64,000 nucleotides of DNA from Streptomyces sp. NBC_00341. GTDB taxonomy: Bacteria; Actinomycetota; Actinomycetes; Streptomycetales; Streptomycetaceae. Of this stretch, positions 42,339 through 51,136 are shown in pieces. The stretch covers positions 6,076,001 through 6,140,000 of the forward strand of contig NZ_CP108002.1 in the NCBI RefSeq assembly GCF_041435055.1. Direction: 5' to 3'. The stretch's first letter is position 1, and each line of letters starts with the position of its first letter. The position numbers and the translations under genes were made by a program. The notes beneath the pieces were generated by a model. It had not been told where the DNA came from and searched no databases. It worked only from the letters and a program-made list of their open reading frames with translations.

Positions 42339-43031
42339 TCAGTCGGCGCGAATTGCGAGATGGACCACGTCGGGCACACCTCGGGCAACGCCCACCTCTT
42401 CGGTCCGAACCCCATGGAATCCGGCATCGCGCAGGGCTTCCTCGAACTCCGCGGACGGCTGCGCCGACCACACCGCGAGCACTCCGCCGGGCGTGAGGCA
42501 CCGGAGGCAGTCGGCCAGACCGGCGGGGGAGTAGAGGTTTCCGTTGTCCTCCGTGACCGTCCAGTCCGGCCCGTTGTCGATGTCCAGACACAGCGCGTCG
42601 TAACGTTCCGTAGTGGTACGGAGATGGGTGACGAGATCCGCCGTCAGGATCGCGGCCCGCGGATCGGCCAGCGCCTCTCCCGAGATCCCGGCCAGCGGCC
42701 CGCCCAGATGCCAGTCCACGATGGCCTGTTCCCGCTCCACCACCGCGATCCGCCCCCAGCGCGGCTCCGCGGCGGCCCGCGCGAGCGAGAACCCGACGCC
42801 GAGGCCGCCGATGAGCACGGCCGGGGCCGGCCGGTCCGCGGGCAGCGCGGCCAGGGCGGCGTCGATCAGCAGCCGCTCGGAGCGCCCGTCCGAGGTGTCC
42901 ATCAGGAAGCACCCGTTGGCGATGATCTCGAAGTCGTCGCCCCGCCTGCGCAGGACGACCTCCCCGTACGGTCCCTCGCGGCGGTCGAGGGTGACGGGGG
43001 CGAGGGCGTCGGGGCCGTAGGTGTGGTGCAT
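42339..43031 (-). CDS. Spermidine synthase-like aminopropyltransferase-fold protein
   Basis: The 230-aa protein has a class I Rossmann fold in the form of SpeE relatives: VLIGGLGVGFSLARA as the nucleotide-binding loop, VVEREQAIVDWH as the acidic strand end, YDALCLDIDNGPDW, and a C-terminal LAVWSAQPSAEFEEALRDAGF. The decarboxylated-SAM-specific gatekeeping Asp and Tyr motif cannot be confirmed, so a methyltransferase role is not excluded. Start ATG at 43031. It lies upstream of the response regulator on the same strand but is closed by a terminator. Confidence 0.82.
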   Translation of the reverse strand: MHHTYGPDALAPVTLDRREGPYGEVVLRRRGDDFEIIANGCFLMDTSDGRSERLLIDAALAALPADRPAPAVLIGGLGVGFSLARAAAEPRWGRIAVVEREQAIVDWHLGGPLAGISGEALADPRAAILTADLVTHLRTTTERYDALCLDIDNGPDWTVTEDNGNLYSPAGLADCLRCLTPGGVLAVWSAQPSAEFEEALRDAGFHGVRTEEVGVARGVPDVVHLAIRAD

Positions 43032-43206
43032 GGCGCGGGTCTCCGGTGGCTCGGTCGGCGGGTGCGGGCACCGCCGTTCGGTGTCGGGCCCATCCTGGCC
43101 CGCGCGGCGGTGCCGGGGCCAGCGGGTTGCCCGAGGCGCGGTGTCCGGGCGGGTGGGGTGCCCGAGCGGGCAGGGGCCGGTACGGTCCGGTCGCCGCCCG
43201 GCCGGT

Positions 43207-44025
43207 TCAGGGGCGCGGTGCCTTCTCGCCGTGCGCCGCGATGTGTTCGGCCGCCAGCCACGGGGCGAGGTCGTCGACGAGCATCGACAGGACGGCCGGG
43301 TCGGCGGTGGGGGCGTGGCCCGTGCGGGCGGCCAGCCGTATCTGTTCGGCCCGCTCGGGCAGGTGCGGGTAGTAGCGGGCGAAGAGTTCGGCGCACTCGG
43401 TCAGGTCACTGGTCCAGCCGCCCCACCTGGGCATCACCAGCGTGAAGCCGGTCCGCACGATCCGGCGGGCGACGCGGCGGCTCATGGCGCGGCGTTCGGA
43501 GTCCGTCGCGGACCCGGCCGCCCGCTCGTGCCAGCGCGGCAGCAGCAGGCACAGGTCGCCGTTGGTCTCCCGGGCGAGCAGCGAGGACGGGCGGTAGCGC
43601 GGCAGCCGCCCGGCGAGGTCGTCGCCGAGCAGCGGGGTGCACAGGCAGGCGATGAAGAAGCCCGCGTCATGGCGTTCGAGGTCGCTGAGCACGGTGTCCC
43701 TGCCGGACAGCAGGATGCCGACGCCGTCGATCTCCTCGAACGACGCGTCGAGTCCGGCCTCGACGGCGTCGGCGTCGGCGCGGTCCGCCTCGGTGGGTTC
43801 GGCGCGCAGGACCAGTTGCAGATCCAGGTCGGAGACGCCGGGAACGGCCGTGCCGCGCGGAATGCTGCCGTAGATGTAGGCACTGTCCAGCCGGTCGGGG
43901 CCGAAGACCTCGGAGATCCGGGAACGGGCAGCCGCCACGACCGGCGCGAACCGCTCCGGCACCCGGCTCAGCGAGCCCTCGCGGGCGATGGTGCCGTCCG
44001 GTTCCAGCCCTCTGTCTTCGTTCAT
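43207..44025 (-). CDS. Nucleotidyltransferase-domain protein
   Basis: The 272-aa protein has a MNT/ANT-type polymerase-beta fold with YGSIPRGTAVPGVSDLDLQLVL near residues 50-70: the GS...R/S and D-x-D metal motifs are intact. The C-terminal half is helical, with WGGWTSDLTECAELFARYYP, like the substrate-binding part of aminoglycoside-type or toxin/antitoxin-type nucleotidyltransferases. ATG 44025 (MNEDRG) is preferred, but an upstream GTG at 44055 is in frame. No partner HEPN gene is adjacent, so a MNT-HEPN module is not supported. Substrate unknown. Confidence 0.8.
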   Translation of the reverse strand: MNEDRGLEPDGTIAREGSLSRVPERFAPVVAAARSRISEVFGPDRLDSAYIYGSIPRGTAVPGVSDLDLQLVLRAEPTEADRADADAVEAGLDASFEEIDGVGILLSGRDTVLSDLERHDAGFFIACLCTPLLGDDLAGRLPRYRPSSLLARETNGDLCLLLPRWHERAAGSATDSERRAMSRRVARRIVRTGFTLVMPRWGGWTSDLTECAELFARYYPHLPERAEQIRLAARTGHAPTADPAVLSMLVDDLAPWLAAEHIAAHGEKAPRP

Positions 44026-44074
44026 AGAGGCACTCTGCCCTGTCGCCGATCCCACGCCGAACGCTTTTCGCGGC

Positions 44075-44659
44075 TCAGTGCGGAGGGGACGGCGGGGCGG
44101 CGAACGTCACGTCCGCGGCCGGCACGGTGACCTCGGCGTCGCCGCTGATCGCCCACGCCGCGACCCGGGACACCACGGCGGCCGGGACGGCGGCGCTGAT
44201 GCCGGGGGCGGCCGGGATGTCCTGCGTCGCGTGGGCGTCGTACGGCAGGACGACCCGGTGGCCGAGGGCCAGGGCGGTACGGGCGGTGGCCTGGACGCAC
44301 ATCTCCGACATCACCCCGCACACCGCGAGCGACCGGGCCCCGGCACCGCTCAGCAGCTCTCCCAGCCGGGTGCCCGCGAAGCCGTCGTCCCTGGTCTTGC
44401 GGATCACCACCTCCCCGGGACCGGCCTCGACGGGCAGGTGGAGCGCCCAGCCCGGGGTGTGCGGCTCGTCGCCGGAGCCGGGCGCGCCGTCGTTCTGGAG
44501 GTGCACGACCAGCGCGCCGCCGCGCCGGGCCCGGTCGATCAGGTCCGCCACCCGCTCCAGGAGTCCGGCCGCGCCGGGCACCGCCCGTTCGCCCGTCACC
44601 CCCGCCTTCTGGACGTCCACGACCAGCAGGGCCTGCGCGGGGCGCGCGAAATCGTTCAT
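44075..44659 (-). CDS. Isochorismatase-family cysteine hydrolase
   Basis: The 194-aa enzyme has the cysteine hydrolase triad: Asp15 in LLVVDVQ, Lys88 in VIRKTRDD and Cys121 in GVMSEMCVQATAR, followed by the ALALGHRVVLPYDAHAT strand. Members hydrolyse amides or vinyl ethers such as nicotinamide, ureidoacrylate or isochorismate; which applies cannot be told. ATG 44659 (MNDFARP) is chosen as the start of the conserved fold; a further in-frame start lies 12 codons upstream. It reads toward the nucleotidyltransferase gene and could be co-transcribed with it (49-base gap). Confidence 0.87.
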   Translation of the reverse strand: MNDFARPAQALLVVDVQKAGVTGERAVPGAAGLLERVADLIDRARRGGALVVHLQNDGAPGSGDEPHTPGWALHLPVEAGPGEVVIRKTRDDGFAGTRLGELLSGAGARSLAVCGVMSEMCVQATARTALALGHRVVLPYDAHATQDIPAAPGISAAVPAAVVSRVAAWAISGDAEVTVPAADVTFAAPPSPPH

Positions 44660-44815
44660 GGCGTCATCCTGTCCGGCGCGGCCCACGCCTTCCACGGGAT
44701 TACGCGGGATTTCGCGGGCCCTTCTCCGTGTTGCACGAGGGGCACACGGAGGCGGTCGTCCTGCTGATCGCTCACAGCGAACACATCCCCGGGAACATTG
44801 AGCGGCTCAGGAGCA

Positions 44816-44834
44816 TTGAGTCTGCATAGCTCAA
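44816..44834. promoter_or_regulatory. HAIR-like HspR operator upstream of lon
   Basis: TTGAGT (44816-44821), seven bases, GCTCAA (44829-44834): this matches the HAIR layout CTTGAGT-N7-ACTCAAG with one mismatch inside the arms. It lies 22 bases before the lon start. HspR control of lon is known in Streptomyces; a further TTGAG half lies just upstream. Confidence 0.7.
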
Positions 44835-44856
44835 CTTGACTGCCGAAGGGGAGATC

Positions 44857-47283
<2,427 letters not shown>

Positions 47284-47329
47284 GTGCCATGTCGTGACGG
47301 GCGTGGCAGCACGTACCCGGCCGGTACGG

Positions 47330-47364
47330 ACGGCCCGTCGCCCCCTCGTGGGGAGGCGGGCCGT
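47330..47364. terminator. Bidirectional terminator after lon
   Basis: Fifteen-base arms (47330-47344, 47350-47364) with a CTCGT loop, one mismatch and one wobble pair, between the convergent lon and deacetylase genes. Confidence 0.78.
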
Positions 47365-47381
47365 TTCGCGTACGCGAGGTC

Positions 47382-48146
47382 CTACGGGCGGTAGATCGTG
47401 CCCGGGACCGGCTCGGCGGGCGCCATCAGCTGGGGGACCGTCACGAAGGTGTAGCCCTGCTTCTTCAGCGCGTGGATGATGCCCGGCACCGCGGGAACCG
47501 AGCCCTTGTAGATGTCGTGCAGCAGGATGATGCCGTCCTTGCTCGCCTGGTCGAGTATCCGCTTCTTGATCAGCGCGGAGTCGGTCGTCGAGTAGTCCTT
47601 GGCGGTGGCGCTCCACAGGATCTGGGAGAGCCCCAGGTCCTTGCTTATGTTGGAGACGGTGTCGTCGGTGCGGCCCTGCGGCGGGCGCATCAGCCTCGGC
47701 TTCTTGCCGGTGATCGCCGCTATCGCGTTCTGGGTCTTCTCCAGCTCGGCGCGTATCTGGGCGGGCTTCTTGTCCGTCAGGATCTCGTGCGACCAGGTGT
47801 GGTTGGCCACCTCGTGCCCCTCGGCCTGGATCCGGCGGACCGTGTCGGGGTGCTTCTTCACATGGTTCTTGCCCAGCAGGAAGAAGGTCGCGTGGACCTT
47901 CTCCTTCTTGAGGATGTCCAGCAGGTGGGGGGTGTCCTCGGCCGGGCCCGCGTCGAACGTCAGGGCTATGCACTTGGCCTTGCGGCAGTCCACCGGGCCG
48001 AAAGAGCCCTTGGAGTCCGAGGCGGCGTCGGCGCGTGCGGATCCGGGGGCGGTGGTCTCCATCGAGCAGCCGCTGAGCGTGAGGGTGAGGGCCGTCACAA
48101 GGGTGACGGCCAACCCCGTACCGATCGACTTCGTCCTACTGCGCAA
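47382..48146 (-). CDS. Polysaccharide deacetylase (NodB-homology) lipoprotein
   Basis: The 254-aa precursor has a lipoprotein signal with lipobox LSGC (Cys27), so it works at the outer face of the membrane, probably on peptidoglycan or another GlcNAc polymer. The NodB domain shows motif 1 as TFDAGP (63-68), motif 2 HTWSH (His116, His120), motif 3 around RPPQGR and a late IILLHD. In motif 1 the second Asp of TFDDGP, normally a metal ligand, is Ala. The start is TTG at 48146, supported by AAGGAG nine bases upstream. Two palindromes lie in the ~100 bases before it, suggesting specific repression. Confidence 0.87.
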   Translation of the reverse strand: MRSRTKSIGTGLAVTLVTALTLTLSGCSMETTAPGSARADAASDSKGSFGPVDCRKAKCIALTFDAGPAEDTPHLLDILKKEKVHATFFLLGKNHVKKHPDTVRRIQAEGHEVANHTWSHEILTDKKPAQIRAELEKTQNAIAAITGKKPRLMRPPQGRTDDTVSNISKDLGLSQILWSATAKDYSTTDSALIKKRILDQASKDGIILLHDIYKGSVPAVPGIIHALKKQGYTFVTVPQLMAPAEPVPGTIYRP

Positions 48147-48226
48147 GGCGGGTCACTCCTTCTTGGCTGAATGTCCTGGCTGAATGGCGCACTCGGCGTG
48201 CGCCCGGAGGGACTATACACACCGCG

Positions 48227-48243
48227 TATACATGCCATGTATA
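48227..48243. promoter_or_regulatory. Palindromic operator candidate upstream of deacetylase gene
   Basis: TATACATG-C-CATGTATA is a perfect 17-base palindrome (48227-48243); a second imperfect TATAC...GTATA repeat overlaps it at 48213-48230. The minus-strand TATAGT at 48217-48212 could be a -10 element for the deacetylase gene. Confidence 0.55.
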
Positions 48244-48298
48244 GCGGGGTGCTCGCCTTCGCCTGAGGCTGAATGCCTGGTCAGGAGCGTGGAACGGG

Positions 48299-48333
48299 AA
48301 GAACCCGGCGACGGGGTGCGTCACCGGGTTCTT
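48299..48333 (-). terminator. Hairpin terminator after lysozyme gene
   Basis: AAGAACCCGG and GACG pair with CGTC and CCGGGTTCTT across one mismatch with a GGGTG loop, about 40 bases past the lysozyme stop. Confidence 0.75.
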
Positions 48334-48373
48334 CTGCGGGGAGGGTGCGCCGGGCGGCTGCCGGCGGGGTGGC

Positions 48374-49228
48374 TCAGCCGTTGGCCAGTGCCTGTACGCG
48401 GTCGAGGGCGCCGTTGAAGTGGCTGTGGTCGCCCACGGTGGGGCCGGTCGAGGTGTACTGCCACATCGTGTAGAAGCCCCAGCCGGCCGGGAGTGCGCCG
48501 ACCGTGGTGTTGTAGCGGGCCACCCAGAGCGGGTTGGTGGTGCCGAAGCCGGCGTTGTTGCCCGTGCAGGTCTGCCACCAGCTCGTCGCGGTGTAGATGA
48601 CCGCGTCGCGTCCGGTGCGCGCCTTGTAGGTGTTCACGAAGTCGCGGATCCAGGAGACCATCGCGGCCGGGGTCTTGCCGTAGCACTGGTCGCCGTACGG
48701 ATTCCACTCGATGTCGAGTGCGCCCGGCAGTGTCCTGCCGTCCTTGGACCAGCCGCCGCCGTGGTCGACGAAGTGGTTGGCCTGGACGGCACCGCTCGTG
48801 GTGTCCGGGGTGGCGAAGTGGTACGAGCCGCGGATCATCCCCACGTTGTACGAACCGTTGTACTGCTGGGTGAAGTCCTCGTTCGTGTAGTACGTGCCCT
48901 CGGTCGCCTTCACGTACGCCCACTTGACGCCGCTGCTCCAGAGGGCGGCCCAGTTCACGGCGTTCTGGTGGCCGCTGACGTCCACGCCCTCCGTCTGCAC
49001 GGCACGGGTGTCGGCCGGCAGTCCGCCCCGGCCGTCGTGGGCGACGACGCCCATGCCCATGGTGGCCGAGCCCCGGGCGGGCTTCGTGGGGTCCCCGGTG
49101 GCCGGGTTGCCCGCGGCGCCCGCGGCGCCGGGCAGGGTGATGAGGAGGGAGAGTGCTGCGAGCAGAGTTCCCGCGGCCGCGATGCGTGAGCGGCGGGCGG
49201 TCTTCGAGCCGGATCTGTGCACGGGCAT
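48374..49228 (-). CDS. Secreted GH25 lysozyme (N-acetylmuramidase)
   Basis: The 284-aa precursor has a Sec signal peptide (basic N-terminus, LLAALSLLITLPGAAGAAG, likely cleaved near residue 40). The mature enzyme has the GH25 fold: GVDVSGHQ with the catalytic-region Asp83, VKATEGTYYTNEDF, GMIRGSYHFATPDTTSGAVQANHF, and the DIE motif ALDIEWNP (Asp172, Glu174). It cleaves the beta-1,4 bond of peptidoglycan and is related to cellosyl-type muramidases. No cell-wall binding domain is fused. ATG 49228 has a GGAGG site six bases upstream; the frame extends further but without a signal sequence. Divergent from the MarR gene. Confidence 0.93.
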   Translation of the reverse strand: MPVHRSGSKTARRSRIAAAGTLLAALSLLITLPGAAGAAGNPATGDPTKPARGSATMGMGVVAHDGRGGLPADTRAVQTEGVDVSGHQNAVNWAALWSSGVKWAYVKATEGTYYTNEDFTQQYNGSYNVGMIRGSYHFATPDTTSGAVQANHFVDHGGGWSKDGRTLPGALDIEWNPYGDQCYGKTPAAMVSWIRDFVNTYKARTGRDAVIYTATSWWQTCTGNNAGFGTTNPLWVARYNTTVGALPAGWGFYTMWQYTSTGPTVGDHSHFNGALDRVQALANG

Positions 49229-49422
49229 TGCGTGCCTCCGAGGCCTCAGTGGGGGGATCTGCTGACTCGGGGACCGGCGGGCGCACCCCCGAAGGCACGT
49301 CATGGTGTGAACATGCCATACATGACGCTACGCACGTAGACCCGCGTCGCGGAAGAGGGCCAGGGCGGTGCCGTTGGTCTACTCCTGCGAAATACTGGCG
49401 GAGCTGCGGCGATGACCAGCGG

Positions 49423-49437
49423 TGAAAGAAACTTTCA
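49423..49437. promoter_or_regulatory. TGAAAG-AAA-CTTTCA palindrome before marR-type gene
   Basis: Perfect six-base arms with a three-base centre, 15 bases before the MarR start. It also contains GAAACTTTC, a smaller palindrome centred three bases downstream. Likely the MarR regulator's own operator. Confidence 0.5.
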
Positions 49438-49452
49438 GCGGCAGGAAAGCTC

Positions 49453-49950
49453 ATGAGGGGTGTTGACGTGCACGGGAGCGAAAGAGGGAGTGAACCCGGC
49501 GCAGCCGGGGCTAGTGGTGTGGACCACGAATTCCTTGCCCTGGAGCTGGAATTGGCGGTGTTCCTGCGCCGTGCGCGGGCGAATTCCGGCGAGATGGCGC
49601 GGGAGGTGCACCCGGAGCTGGAGGCCGCCGCCTACGGGCTCTTCGTGCGCCTGGAGTCGGCGGGCCGGCAGCGGGCCACGGATCTCGCCTCGTACTTCGG
49701 GGTCGGGAAGGCCACCATGAGCCGTCAACTGCGCGCCCTCGAAGGTCTCGGACTGGTGGCGCGCGAGCCCGATCCGGCCGACGGGCGGGCCTTCCTCGTC
49801 CGCCTCACCGACGAGGGCCTCGAACGCTTCCGGCACGTCCGTGACGCCCGCCGGGACCGCTACGTGAGCAAGCTCGCGGACTGGGACCGGGCCGAGGTCG
49901 CGGAACTGGCCCGGTTGCTGCACCACTTGAACGCCCGCGCGGAGGACTGA
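49453..49950 (+). CDS. MarR-family transcriptional regulator
   Basis: The 165-aa protein has a winged helix-turn-helix of MarR type: AYGLFVRLESAGRQRATDLASYFGVGKATMSRQLRALEGLGLVAREPDPADGRAFLVRLT (about residues 60-120), including the DxRxxLV wing (DGRAFLV), flanked by dimerisation helices. The ATG follows an AGGAAAG site. It is divergent from the lysozyme gene, sharing ~220 bases, and preceded by a good palindrome. The ligand is unknown; control of the lysozyme gene, itself, or both is possible. Confidence 0.9.
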   Translation: MRGVDVHGSERGSEPGAAGASGVDHEFLALELELAVFLRRARANSGEMAREVHPELEAAAYGLFVRLESAGRQRATDLASYFGVGKATMSRQLRALEGLGLVAREPDPADGRAFLVRLTDEGLERFRHVRDARRDRYVSKLADWDRAEVAELARLLHHLNARAED

Positions 49951-49987
49951 CCGGGACGGTTGCCGGGGCGCGTCGCCGCGCACCGGC

Positions 49988-50773
49988 TCACAGCTCCGTG
50001 TAGAGCGCCGTCGCGTCGTCGTGGGTCTTGGCGCGCCGCAGCCGGATACGGTCCGTGTCCGCGTCCTCCAGGGCCCGGACCCGGTCGATCAGCCCCTGGG
50101 GCCCCTCCTTGCGCAGCACCCCGAGGCAGTCCGTCCAGTCGCCCTCGCCGAACATCTCCGTCCAGCGGCTCGCGCCGTCCGTCATCGCGGCCAGGGCCCG
50201 CACCTCGGCGCGGGGCGTACGCCCCGTCACCGCGCGCTGCGCCACGGCCGGATCGGCGGCGGCGGTGAAGAAGCCGCCCTCCTTGTTCCGGGCCCGCGCG
50301 TCGGTGATCGCCTCCGAGGCGAGCGAGGTGGCCGGCAGCCGGTCGAGCCGGTCGTCCAGCAGGGCGCGCACGGTTCCGTCGGGCGATTCGAGGAGCAGCA
50401 CGGAATCGGACAGGACCAGGTGTTCGATGGCCGTCTCGTCCCAACGCACCATGACGACGGTTGCCTGCGGTGTGCGCACGTGAGAAAGGTCACACAGGGA
50501 ACGGTGCGCGTCCGCGGTGCGCCGGATGGACGCGGCCAGGATCTCCCGCAGGGTCAGATCTCGCCGCGAACCCGACAGTTCGACCAGTGCGCCGCCCAGC
50601 CGTGCGGTGAACCACGGGACCGAGTGCACACAACCGTCGTCCCCCTGCGGCGGGGTGACCCCGTCGAGCAGCACCAGCCCCCCGCCCTGGCCGGAAGCGG
50701 GGAGGACGGTGGCGGCCCAGTCCTCGTTCGAGCGCCCGGGAATGCCGGCGGTGGTGGCGAGCTCCATACGCAT
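49988..50773 (-). CDS. PP2C-like serine/threonine phosphatase-fold protein
   Basis: The 261-aa protein has the layout of a PP2C/PPM phosphatase: GRSNEDWAATV near the N-terminus (metal-binding region of motif 1), LVLLDGV (motif 2 Asp), QATVVMVRWD, HLVLSDSVLLLE, and AAMTDGASRW (motif 8 Asp). Several of the Asp residues for metal binding are present, but the family is divergent, so activity is uncertain. The start is taken at ATG 50773 (MRMEL); a GTG at 50788 with GAAGG nearby is an alternative. It converges with the MarR gene with no clear terminator between them and is divergent from the conservon. Confidence 0.72.
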   Translation of the reverse strand: MRMELATTAGIPGRSNEDWAATVLPASGQGGGLVLLDGVTPPQGDDGCVHSVPWFTARLGGALVELSGSRRDLTLREILAASIRRTADAHRSLCDLSHVRTPQATVVMVRWDETAIEHLVLSDSVLLLESPDGTVRALLDDRLDRLPATSLASEAITDARARNKEGGFFTAAADPAVAQRAVTGRTPRAEVRALAAMTDGASRWTEMFGEGDWTDCLGVLRKEGPQGLIDRVRALEDADTDRIRLRRAKTHDDATALYTEL

Positions 50774-51136
50774 ACGGTCAGTCTGCACGACGCCTTCACG
50801 AGGCGTGCACGGAGCCGGGCCGGCTCGTACCAGCAGGTCAGGCGGGCGGCTGGAGCGGAGGTAATCACTCCGCCAGGTGTGCGGGCGGGCATCCTGCCAA
50901 AGCCCGCCCGGAAGTTCCAGCCGGACGGCCAGGTGTACCCACGGGGCCCCGTGGGGAGAGTTGTTCGTCAACTCTTGAGTGTTGTTCACTCGTTCGAGTG
51001 GCGGAGCGGTTGATGCGCGCCCCCCTCTCAAAAGCACTGGAATGGTCAGAAGCCGTACCAGGAGGCGGGGCGCTCGTTCAAGTGGCCGTGCGTCACCTCT
51101 GCTTCAAGGGCGGACGAGTCAAGATTGCGAGCACCG
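50774..51136. other. Intergenic region before the conservon
   Basis: About 360 bases with no credible gene. It contains two palindromes near 50971-51000 and presumably the promoters of the PP2C-like gene and the conservon. A fragment at 50995-51012 looks slightly like the 5' end of tRNA-Ser but has no other tRNA parts. Confidence 0.55.
50971..51000. promoter_or_regulatory. Paired ACTC-GAGT palindromes upstream of conservon
   Basis: ACTCTTGAGT (50971-50980) and CACTCGTTCGAGTG (50987-51000) are both perfect palindromes sharing ACTC and GAGT ends, about 140-165 bases before the first conservon gene. Confidence 0.45.

Noticed and set aside
50995..51012. Segment resembling the 5' end of tRNA-Ser
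   Set aside because: No matching acceptor stem, anticodon arm or T-loop downstream.
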